This document shows positions 43,168 through 51,138 of a DNA stretch of 64,000 nt, piece after piece. Made by a program: the position numbers and the translations under genes. This DNA comes from Brumimicrobium glaciale. GTDB lineage: Bacteria > Bacteroidota > Bacteroidia > Flavobacteriales_D > Crocinitomicaceae. Position 1 is the stretch's first letter, and each line of letters starts with the position of its first letter. Location of the stretch: assembly GCF_004152935.1 (NCBI RefSeq), contig NZ_SETE01000002.1, positions 800,494-864,493 of the forward strand, written 5' to 3'. The notes below the pieces were generated by a model. The model ran no database searches, was not told where the DNA came from, and saw nothing but the letters and a program-made list of their open reading frames with translations.

Positions 43168-44112
43168 GTGAAAGTTTTTCAAGGATTTAATGAAATGGCT
43201 AAAATTCCACATCCTGTTCTAACGATTGGAACATTTGACGGAGTTCATATTGGTCACCAAAAAATAATTAAGCAACTCAATGAAGTAGCCGAAAGAATTG
43301 GTGGTGAATCTGTTCTTTTCACATTTTATCCGCATCCAAGAATGGTTTTATTTCCAGAATCTCATGGACTAAAGCTTATTCAAACACAAGTTGAGAAATT
43401 AGATAAACTCGAAAGAATGGGTTTAAAGAACATTATTGTTCACCCTTTTACACAGGAATTCTCTCGCTTAACCGCTATTGAATTTGTCCGTGACTACTTA
43501 GTGAACAAACTCAACATCAAAACAATTGTCATTGGTTACGATCATCAATTCGGAAAAAATAGAGAAGGCAGCATAGAACTTTTAAAAGAGCTTGCTCCTA
43601 TTTATGATTTTGAAGTAATTGAAATTGGAGCTAAAGATATTGATGAAGTAAATGTAAGTTCTACTAAAATTCGTGAAGCACTGAATCAAGGTGATGTTGC
43701 ATTAGCAAACACGTATTTAGGTGAAGAGTTTCAAATTAATGGAATTGTGGGACATGGTCAGAAACTGGGAACAAAACTCGGCTTTCCAACTGCAAATATC
43801 GAAACTAACAACGACGTTAAACTCATTCCAAAAAATGGAGTTTATGCAACGCGCGTGGTTAGAGAAGACGATTCAGAATACTTTGGATTGGTAAGTATTG
43901 GTGAACGTCCAACAGTTGATGATTCTGGAAAAATTACAATTGAAGCTTATTTAATTGACTTTAAGGACGATTTATATGGTGAACAATTACAGTTAAAACT
44001 GCTAAAACGCATTAGAGACGAGAAAAAATTCGATAGTTTAGATGAATTAATCACAGAAATGAAAAATGATGAAGAACGCCTTCGCAATTGGATTGTTGAT
44101 TATAATTGGTAG
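43168..44112 (+). CDS. ribF: Bifunctional riboflavin kinase / FAD synthetase
   Basis: A 314-residue cytosolic enzyme that phosphorylates riboflavin to FMN and adenylates FMN to FAD. The N-terminal FAD-synthetase domain has the nucleotidyl-transferase motif TIGTFDGVHIGHQKII (residues about 19-34) and VNVSSTKIREAL. The C-terminal flavokinase domain starts near residue 180 with GIVGHGQKLGTKLGFPTANIE. GTG at 43168 is chosen because the alternative TTG at 43147 lies inside the -7 promoter element and because KVFQGFNEM fits the family N-terminus. Its last 47 bases are also read in another frame as the start of the LRR gene. Confidence 0.95.
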   Translation: MKVFQGFNEMAKIPHPVLTIGTFDGVHIGHQKIIKQLNEVAERIGGESVLFTFYPHPRMVLFPESHGLKLIQTQVEKLDKLERMGLKNIIVHPFTQEFSRLTAIEFVRDYLVNKLNIKTIVIGYDHQFGKNREGSIELLKELAPIYDFEVIEIGAKDIDEVNVSSTKIREALNQGDVALANTYLGEEFQINGIVGHGQKLGTKLGFPTANIETNNDVKLIPKNGVYATRVVREDDSEYFGLVSIGERPTVDDSGKITIEAYLIDFKDDLYGEQLQLKLLKRIRDEKKFDSLDELITEMKNDEERLRNWIVDYNW

Positions 44113-44653
44113 TTCTGCTTGGAGTCAAATTCCAAAAGATACCAATCGCTATTATACTTTATCGGAAGCTAAAAACGCTTTTGTCGATACAATTTATGCA
44201 ATTGATCTATATAAGGAAGGATTAACAGAAGTTCCAAAAGAACTCGAACAATTCAAAAATCTGAAAGGATTAAAATTAACCAAGAACAAACTTGAGGAAT
44301 TGCCGGAATTCTTTTCCAACTTTAATCAACTTGAATTCTTATATATCGACAAAAACAAGTTTACTCACTTCCCTCCAGAAATTTTTCATCTTTCCTCCCT
44401 ACTCTATTTAGATATCAGCAGAAATAAAATCGGCTCCATTCCGGCGGGAATTAAAAACTTAACCAATTTAAAGTATTTAGATGTTTGGGACAATAGATTT
44501 ACAAAAATCGATGAATCGTTTGCTGAACTTCAACAATTGGAATTTATAGATTTTAGAGGAACTACCTTTGCCGTATCATTTGTAGAAAAATGGACTTTGG
44601 CTTTTCCTAATACTGCAGTGGAATTTGATAATCCTTGTAGTTGTTTAGACTAA
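44066..44653 (+). CDS. Exported leucine-rich-repeat protein, overlapping ribF
   Basis: A 195-residue protein with a good signal peptide (MKNAFAIGLLIIIGSSAWSQ) and six bacterial LRR units of 22-23 residues (LKGLKLTKNKLEELPEFFSNFNQ, LEFLYIDKNKFTHFPPEIFHL, LLYLDISRNKIGSIPAGI and so on). ATG at 44066 and 44069 both lie inside ribF, in a different frame, with a 47-base overlap. The signal peptide is encoded wholly or mostly by the ribF tail. LRRs bind proteins; the partner is unknown. The Cys-containing end (NPCSCLD) suggests a capped repeat. Translation is probably coupled to ribF. Confidence 0.85.
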   Translation: MMKNAFAIGLLIIIGSSAWSQIPKDTNRYYTLSEAKNAFVDTIYAIDLYKEGLTEVPKELEQFKNLKGLKLTKNKLEELPEFFSNFNQLEFLYIDKNKFTHFPPEIFHLSSLLYLDISRNKIGSIPAGIKNLTNLKYLDVWDNRFTKIDESFAELQQLEFIDFRGTTFAVSFVEKWTLAFPNTAVEFDNPCSCLD

Positions 44654-44655
44654 AA

Positions 44656-44719
44656 AGAAGACATTAGAAAGGAAGACATTAGATGTTAGACTTTAGACAA
44701 TAGACAATAGACATTCAGA
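44656..44719. repeat. Heptad repeat tract (TTAGACA/CAATAGA family)
   Basis: Units of seven bases of the form NNTTAGA or NAATAGA run in a row between convergent genes (for example GACATTA, TGTTAGA, CTTTAGA, CAATAGA twice). Related tracts occur at 47566-47620 and 63787-63867. Confidence 0.7.
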
Positions 44720-44763
44720 GTGCACTAAAGTGCTCTTCTAACTAATAACGGGTTCAATAAACA

Positions 44764-45231
44764 TTACTTTTTTCTTTCATCTAGTAGCTTAACATATTCA
44801 GGGTCTTTACTAATATAAAATCCAACTTGTAGCAATTCAAACAATTGTTCTGTTTCTGGCTTTTCAATTTTATCGTTATGAATACTCACTTCATGCTTGT
44901 CAATATCCTTTAAAACTTTCGCTAAATCTTCGGGTTTTGTGAAATCCAAATCTCGGTCTGAAGAACGAATAAGAAGTGTAACTAACTCACCCTTGGCAAC
45001 ACGACAAATAGTCAATTTATCTCTCCTGCGGTGCTCTACCATTTCAGTTTTCCTCAAAACACTTTCCCAAATCACGTCACTAAACTGATCTATTATATCC
45101 TCTACTTTGTCACTGTCCTTTACTTTTAGGCGTTCCCAATCATCCGCTGGAATTCCATTAAGAACCAAAAACTCAACAAATTCCTTTTCGAGGTCTTTTA
45201 AATCTTGTAAAGAGAGACGGGTATATTTCAT
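44764..45231 (-). CDS. DUF6495-like cytosolic protein
   Basis: A 154-residue protein with no signal peptide or membrane helix. The frame is open to 45261, but ATG at 45231 (MKYTRLSLQDLKDLEKEFVEFLV) matches the typical start of this small Flavobacteriia family, which continues with GIPADDWERLK and FSDVIWESVLRKTEMVEHR. I associate this pattern with DUF6495. It is a helix-rich N-terminus followed by a short beta region (LVTLLIRSSDRDLDF). Function unknown. It stands alone, convergent with the LRR gene. Confidence 0.7.
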   Translation of the reverse strand: MKYTRLSLQDLKDLEKEFVEFLVLNGIPADDWERLKVKDSDKVEDIIDQFSDVIWESVLRKTEMVEHRRRDKLTICRVAKGELVTLLIRSSDRDLDFTKPEDLAKVLKDIDKHEVSIHNDKIEKPETEQLFELLQVGFYISKDPEYVKLLDERKK

Positions 45232-45458
45232 AGTTATAATTTTAAGAATGCAAATATCCATATTTTAAATTACAACTAAAGAAAACTTTAAAAACGATTT
45301 TGAAGTTTTGAAGTATTAAAGAAATATAATGATTGATACAATCATAGATGAGTGTTAGAATTAATCACCTTAAAAGAATTGTTTCTAACAATTTGCATGG
45401 TTTTCATTAAATAACTTAATAGGAATCCAATAATTACAAGCCAAAAGATATTCAAACA

Positions 45459-45490
45459 TTTGGAGTAAATGACTATATCCATTATGTTTG
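45459..45490 (+). promoter_or_regulatory. Promoter of the interrupted T9SS gene
   Basis: TTTG (45459-45462), 20 bases, TATGTTTG (45483-45490): both boxes match the Bacteroidetes consensus. The TTG start codon at 45520 lies 30 bases downstream. An intact promoter suggests that the gene broke recently or is still expressed. Confidence 0.75.
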
Positions 45491-45519
45491 TAGATTATTT
45501 ATTCGAAAACTAAAGAATT

Positions 45520-47454
45520 TTGAAAAATCATAAATCACAAATATTACTACTTTCTGCTTGTCTATTTTTTATAGTCTCAAGTTCTTTTGCACAGAATTCT
45601 CCAGGGAATGTTGATCAACCACGTTTAAAAGCCTGGTTTAAAGTAGATAAATAAACTATCGGTTCTTACGATTGGTTTAACTCTGCAACAAATACAAATT
45701 TAAAACAAATAACAACGGGAAATCGACCAGGAAATGGTGAACTATGGAATTATAATCCTACGTTGAGATTTAATGGTACAGCTGGTAAGAAAGGGTTTAG
45801 AAACTATGTGGATGATCTTTCGGACATACTAACCCCAAAAGATGGTTCTATGATTGCTATTGCAACATATACTGGTGCTGGAAACGCAGATAGAGGCGTT
45901 TGTGGATATTTTAGAGCTAATAGTGATGAATTTTCAATTCTTAAAAATCTCTCCTATTTTCGGGCACACAACAACTATTGGAATGCTGCTGATGCAATTA
46001 ACACCATAGAAATTGGAATTAGTCCATCTATTTACACTTCTCAATTTTCTCACAGCGAGGGAAGATTAAAAAATTATTATAATAATAAACCAAACGGTGC
46101 TGGTTCTTATAACAATAACGGCGGTGGAATATTAAGTAATTCAGGTCTTGCATACTTTTCAGTTGGGGAAGTTCCAACTGGTAACATTCAACACTTCAAC
46201 GGTTCTATAGCCGAAGTCATTGTCTTTGCAAAAAACATCTCTTATGAAGAAAGGCTCCGATCAGAATCATATTTAGCAATAAAATATGGAGTAACAATGG
46301 GTTCACAATCAAATCCGGTAGACTATGCTTCATCCAATGCGCAAAATCCACAAAGAATCTGGAAGGCAGAAGCTGTATACCAAAACAACATAATAGGAAT
46401 TGGTTTTGATAAAGTATCTGAGTTAAACCAAAAGCAATCTCACCAACGTGATGATACAGTACGTATTTATTTAAGAGATATAAAAGAAACAAATAAAGAT
46501 AACATTGGTGTTTTTTATCAAGACAAATCTTATGTTGTGATGGGTTCAAATGAAAAAAAGCTTTACGCAACAGATAAATCAAACGCAATAATGTATGAAG
46601 GAATGGCTAAAAGTCCATGCCATTTATTTTCTAAAATAGAAAGAGAATGGAAAATTCAACGCACAAATATGCCAGATAAATTTAATATAGATATTAAGTT
46701 AGATAAGTTTGCAAAGCTAAATTTAATAGATGTAAATGATTTAAGATTACTTGTAGATAAAGATAATAATTTTGAGAATGGTTGGGAAGGATGCTACGCC
46801 AAAGGAGATGATGGATTAGATATTTCTTACGCCAATGGGATTGTTACATTTAAAGATATAAGTATAGATCATATTCCAAATGATGATATTCGTTATATTT
46901 CTATTGGTTCTGACTACAGAGGAACACCTCTTCCAGTAGGATTAACATCTTTCACTGCAGAATGTAGTCGCACAAATGTAGAACTAATTTGGGAAACTAA
47001 ATCTGAAACCAACAACGATTATTTCACAATAGAAAAGTCTAATGATGGCGTAAACTTTGAAACTTTGGCCAAGTTAGAAGGGCAAGGAAATAAAAATTCA
47101 GCTTCCTTATATTCCTTAACTGATTATACAAATCAAGTTGGAATTAGCTATTATCGCTTATCACAAACAGATTTTGATGGAAAAGAAACAGCTTTGAAAA
47201 CTATTTCTTCAAATTGTGAAGGAGATTTAGAAGTTGTCATTCATCCTAACCCTACAAATAATGGAGTTTATCTAACCTTAAATAATTCTGAAAAATCTTT
47301 AGAAGTTACTATATATAACTTATCAGGAAAAGTAATATCGAGAAATGAAGTTCATGGATCTGCGTGGCTTCAATTGCCAAACGAAGATGGAATTTACTTA
47401 ATCAAATATGTTCTTGATGGAGAAGAACATGTTGAGAAAGTTGTGAAAATTTGA
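45520..47454 (+). pseudogene. T9SS-secreted surface protein interrupted by one in-frame TAA
   Basis: From TTG at 45520 the frame encodes a signal peptide (KNHKSQILLLSACLFFIVSSSFAQ), then QPRLKAWFKVDK, then a TAA at 45652-45654, after which the same frame continues without a break for 600 codons to 47454. The rest is a LamG-like segment (LAYFSVGEVPTGNIQHFNGSIAEVIVFAKNISYEERLRSESYLAIKYGVTMG), a beta domain, and a T9SS type A sorting domain (VVIHPNPTNNGVYLTLN, ending KVVKI). It is closely similar to the C-terminal half of the 51139 protein. The stop removes everything after residue 44 unless it is read through. A sequencing error is possible. A restart at TTG 45763 would lack a signal peptide. 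Confidence 0.8.
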
Positions 47455-47565
47455 TTAGAAACCAATTTAAGGTAGTTAAATTAAATTTTAACTGAACCAA
47501 TAAATACGAATAGTGCCATAGGTTCATTTGAGAATAAAATTTTATACCTAGTGAAATATTTAGAT

Positions 47566-47620
47566 ACTAGACATTAGACTTATTGTCTTTTTTCTAACAT
47601 CTAAAATCTAATGTTTGCCA
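47566..47620. repeat. Heptad repeat tract with inverted halves
   Basis: TTAGATA-CTAGACA-TTAGACT runs forward, then TTCTAAC-ATCTAAA-ATCTAAT in the opposite sense, so ACATTAGA and TCTAATGT can pair. It lies in the 350-base gap after the interrupted gene; the rest of the gap is AT-rich with no clear promoter. Confidence 0.6.
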
Positions 47621-47804
47621 TAAAGGTTTTTGGAAGCGAAAGCTAGACACACTAAAGCTAATATTATCAACTATTTACGAAACCAATAAAGGCATCACTA
47701 CTTTAAAACATAGTCAAAACAAAGACAAATCAATTCTTTTTGTTTAATCTCCTGAACCAATTAGTTAAACAAAATGTTTTATGATAGAACTAAAACTAAA
47801 TATT

Positions 47805-48944
47805 ATGAAAACAATTTTATCAAAAACAATGAAAAATGTAAGTTTAACACTTGCATTAGCCATGATGGGTGTAACAGCCTTCGGACAAACGGTTTATGGA
47901 GTAATTTCTAACAGTCCAAATCACACAACTCTTAAGGCGGCAATTGATGCAGCGGGACTTCAACCAACTTTAGATGATCCTATGGGTGACTTTACGGTTT
48001 TTGCACCTGACAACGATGCTTTCTCTACATTATTAGATTCGTTAGGGATAACAGCACCTGCATTGTTAGCGAGTGCAGATTTAGACGATATTTTAACTTA
48101 TCATGTTTTAGCTGGTACTGTTAATGCTGCCGACATCATGAATGGAGATATCGTAACTCCTTTAAATGCAATGAATACTTTAAAATTAACCGTAACGTTG
48201 ACTCCAGAGGTTTTTATAAATCATGCTAAGGTTGATGTTGCTGATATTAGTGCTACCAATGGTGTAGTTCATTCAATTGATGCAGTTCTTTTAGCGGACG
48301 AAACGGTAGCTGATGTAGCTATCGACAATGGATTCAGTACTCTAGTAACGGCGGTTGTTGAAGCAAGATTATTACCAGCTTTAACAAACCCTCTTTTAGA
48401 ATTAACTGTTTTTGCTCCTTCTAATATGGCATTTACAACATATATTACCAATTCAGGAATTTCAGAAGCTGACTTATTAGCTAGTCCTGCACTGGCAAAT
48501 ATACTTTTATACCACGTTTTAGGAATGGAAGTAATGTCTAATGATTTGACAAACGGTTTGGTAACTACTCTAAATGGTGCCGACGTACTAGTTGACATCA
48601 CTAGTGGAGTAATGATTAACGATGCTGCAGTTACTTTAGCAGATGTTGATGCAGACAATGGAGTTGTTCATGCTATTGATAAAATATTAGTTCCTGGAAC
48701 AGCATCAGTTGAGAATTTAGAGATGAACCAAATAGCTGTTTATCCAAATCCTACAACTTCTTTAATTAAAGTTGAGAATTTTGAAAATGCAGAATACAAA
48801 ATCGTTAACGCTGCAGGAATGTTGGTGCAAAATGATAAAATGAATTTGAATACTATTAACGTGGAAACACTTGATAACGGAATGTACTACTTATTCATTA
48901 TGGATGGTGAAAAAACTTTTACAAGTCAATTCATCAAAGAGTAA
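47805..48944 (+). CDS. Double fasciclin-domain T9SS-secreted protein
   Basis: A 379-residue protein from ATG at 47805 (MKTILSKTMKNVSLTLALAMMG; ATG at 47781 is also possible but adds an odd N-terminus). After the signal peptide (ending AFGQ) come two fasciclin domains at about residues 25-160 and 165-295, each with the pattern FTVFAPDNDAFSTLL, LLTYHVL-like and VHSIDAVLL. The final ~75 residues are a T9SS type A sorting domain (IAVYPNPTTSLIKVEN...SQFIKE). Fasciclin domains mediate cell adhesion. The domain sequences are similar to each other, which points to an internal duplication. Likely surface-exposed. Confidence 0.9.
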   Translation: MKTILSKTMKNVSLTLALAMMGVTAFGQTVYGVISNSPNHTTLKAAIDAAGLQPTLDDPMGDFTVFAPDNDAFSTLLDSLGITAPALLASADLDDILTYHVLAGTVNAADIMNGDIVTPLNAMNTLKLTVTLTPEVFINHAKVDVADISATNGVVHSIDAVLLADETVADVAIDNGFSTLVTAVVEARLLPALTNPLLELTVFAPSNMAFTTYITNSGISEADLLASPALANILLYHVLGMEVMSNDLTNGLVTTLNGADVLVDITSGVMINDAAVTLADVDADNGVVHAIDKILVPGTASVENLEMNQIAVYPNPTTSLIKVENFENAEYKIVNAAGMLVQNDKMNLNTINVETLDNGMYYLFIMDGEKTFTSQFIKE

Positions 48945-49030
48945 TTATTTATTTTGGTTCTACCCTTATTTTAATGGGTATTTATCATATGAGATTTCTA
49001 AGCGATTATAAACTGTAACATTGAAAAAGG

Positions 49031-49205
49031 AGAGATTCCTCGGCGTTTCACTTTGTCGGAATGACAAGGTTTTAGTTTTGTAAATCGGAAAAAATGCTCC
49101 TCAAGCGGAGATTGAGGAGCATTTTTTCCGAAAACCTACCCAACGTGCTGTCATTCCGACAAATTTTTCATTCTTTCGGAAGAATGAAAATGCCGAGGAA
49201 TCTCT
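49031..49205. repeat. Intergenic element of nested inverted repeats
   Basis: Three perfect pairs are nested: AGAGATTCCTCGGC (49031-49044 with 49192-49205), TTTGTCGGAATGACA (49052-49066 with 49149-49163) and TCGGAAAAAATGCTCCTCA (49085-49103 with 49113-49131). A fourth hairpin, TTCATTCT/AGAATGAA (49168-49188), sits on the right arm. The inner hairpin has a T run and could act as a terminator of the fasciclin gene. Confidence 0.9.
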
Positions 49206-49288
49206 TTTAAACAATTTTTGGAACTTTTACTCATTATAGACTTCCATTAAATTCGTGGTAGAACCTTTATTTTTTAATGATTCATCTG

Positions 49289-49322
49289 AGTCTGCTTCTT
49301 AATTGAAGCAGACTTTTTGTTT
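49289..49322 (+). terminator. Intrinsic terminator
   Basis: AGTCTGCTTC / GAAGCAGACT is a perfect 10-bp stem with a TTAATT loop, followed by TTTTGTTTT. It lies 345 bases after the fasciclin gene and 90 before the next coding start. Confidence 0.85.
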
Positions 49323-49411
49323 TAGATCAATAAAATATTTCCAAATAATAAATCTATCTATTATAATCACAAATAAATTTATCTTTACAAAAGTGTACTA
49401 AACCAAAGACC

Positions 49412-51028
49412 ATTCGTAATCCGATTTTAAATAGCATTTTATTTTGTTTTCTCAGCTTGACTGTGATTTCGCAATCTGATAGTTTAAATCACTACAGAAC
49501 AACCTTCAAAGGTGAAATGACAAATCTTGATGTTGTAGATGCCAAAATCCTCCACCATAAAGGATATATCGATCAATCATTAAGAAAAGGGTTTGAAATT
49601 TTAGCTTCCAATATTCAATTATCTGCAATAGACAGTTTTCACACTTATCAAATACTGGCCTATAATTTAGATGCTTTAAGCAATTATCCATTAGCGCTAG
49701 AATATGCCGAGTATGCGATTCATACTGTGGATCGCGCTTTCGAAAAGAATGAAAAATTTCAAAATTCTAAATGGATAGCATCATACTATATTAAAGTTGG
49801 TAAATTTCAGGAAGCGATTGACTATAAAAAGCAAGGTATTGGAATTAGTAAAGACACGCTGACAATTCTAAAATTGTATAATGATATAGGATTTATTTAT
49901 TACCAAGACAATCAGCTAGACTCAGCTATTCACTACTACAAAAAGATAGTTGAATACGATATTGATACCGAAAGATTTTCTGGAATAATTGGTTTAGCGA
50001 TGGGGAATATAGGTGCTGTTTATATGTCCAAAAAAGATTATAAAACAGCGTTGCGTTATTTAAAAATTGATGCAGAATTAAACTGGAATAGAGATTTAAC
50101 TTCCTATTATAATGCATTAAACTCACAAAGTGAATGTTATTATTTCTTAGAAGATTACAAATCATCAATTAAAACACTTGATGGGCTAAAGAAATTTAAA
50201 AGTAACGATTTCAAGAAAATTGGATCTCATTCAGTTTTGAAAACGTATAAGCTTTATATGGATAGTTACGCTAAACTAAATCAAAGTGCTTTAAGCTTGG
50301 AGTATATGAACAAGTACTTTAATCTAAAAGACAGTATTTCCTTGGATAAATTGACTTATGAAAGTCTCTATAAAGAGGTGTTAAATTATAAATTAAGTAA
50401 TATTCAAAAGGATTTGGAGGTTTCTAACACCAAAATTGAACTAATAGAAGCCAAAAAACAAAGAGTGAACTTTTCTACTTACTTACTAATCATTTTCATT
50501 CTTTTAATTCTTGTAATAATTATAGCATACTTTAATAGACAAAGAAGAAATAGTCAAATCCAGCGATTAAACACTGAATTAATGGTGCTAGAAATAGCCA
50601 ACAAAAAGAAAGATCTAAACAATGTAGCCAGCAACTTATCTTTTATTCGAAAGTTTATTGATGAAGCGCTAGAGAAAATTAAAAACATTCAAAAGGCTAC
50701 TCCTGAAAATATAAAGTCTGAAATTATATCCTTATCTCATGAATTTAAAAGATTTAAAAATAGCGATGAAAACTTAGCTGTTTTACAGACAGACTTCGAA
50801 AAAACAAATAGCCAATTCTTTTCCAAACTAGAAAAGCAATTCCCTGAACTAACACAAAATGAAAGAGAATTATGTGGAATGCTTTTATTGAAATTATCAA
50901 CAAAAGACATTGCATCTTTTAGGAATGTCACCCCTAATGCAGTCAAAAAAGCCAGACAACGCCTAAGAAAAAAACTTCCATTATCTGAAAAAGAGAGTAT
51001 TACAAAATTCTTGGAAAACCTAAAATAA
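49412..51028 (+). CDS. TPR sensor with membrane helix and LuxR-type HTH (ATT start)
   Basis: The frame contains a signal peptide upstream of its first TTG: residues encoded from 49412 read IRNPILNSILFCFLSLTVISQ. The first possible codon ahead of it is ATT; there is no ATG, GTG or TTG, so an ATT start at 49412 (538 residues) is the best reading. A TTG start at 49457 would split the signal. The mature part has about six TPRs (residues 60-290), a coiled coil, a membrane helix (TYLLIIFILLILVIIIAYF, about 350-370), a second coiled coil and a C-terminal HTH (LTQNERELCGMLLLKLSTKDIA...VKKARQRLRKKL). This is the common Bacteroidetes periplasmic-TPR/cytosolic-HTH signalling type. Regulated genes are unknown. 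Confidence 0.8.
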   Translation: MRNPILNSILFCFLSLTVISQSDSLNHYRTTFKGEMTNLDVVDAKILHHKGYIDQSLRKGFEILASNIQLSAIDSFHTYQILAYNLDALSNYPLALEYAEYAIHTVDRAFEKNEKFQNSKWIASYYIKVGKFQEAIDYKKQGIGISKDTLTILKLYNDIGFIYYQDNQLDSAIHYYKKIVEYDIDTERFSGIIGLAMGNIGAVYMSKKDYKTALRYLKIDAELNWNRDLTSYYNALNSQSECYYFLEDYKSSIKTLDGLKKFKSNDFKKIGSHSVLKTYKLYMDSYAKLNQSALSLEYMNKYFNLKDSISLDKLTYESLYKEVLNYKLSNIQKDLEVSNTKIELIEAKKQRVNFSTYLLIIFILLILVIIIAYFNRQRRNSQIQRLNTELMVLEIANKKKDLNNVASNLSFIRKFIDEALEKIKNIQKATPENIKSEIISLSHEFKRFKNSDENLAVLQTDFEKTNSQFFSKLEKQFPELTQNERELCGMLLLKLSTKDIASFRNVTPNAVKKARQRLRKKLPLSEKESITKFLENLK

Positions 51029-51096
51029 AAATATTTTTTTACCTAAGTACCCTTGATGTACCCCCTGCAAATAGTGTCTTTTACACAACAATAGCG

Positions 51097-51104
51097 TATT
51101 TTTG
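51097..51104 (+). promoter_or_regulatory. -7 element for the 51139 gene
   Basis: TATTTTTG matches TAnnTTTG, 35 bases before the ATG at 51139. The -33 region (near 51070-51077) is weak. Confidence 0.5.
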
Positions 51105-51138
51105 AAGAGTTAAACCATACACTTTAAAAACTATTTTT

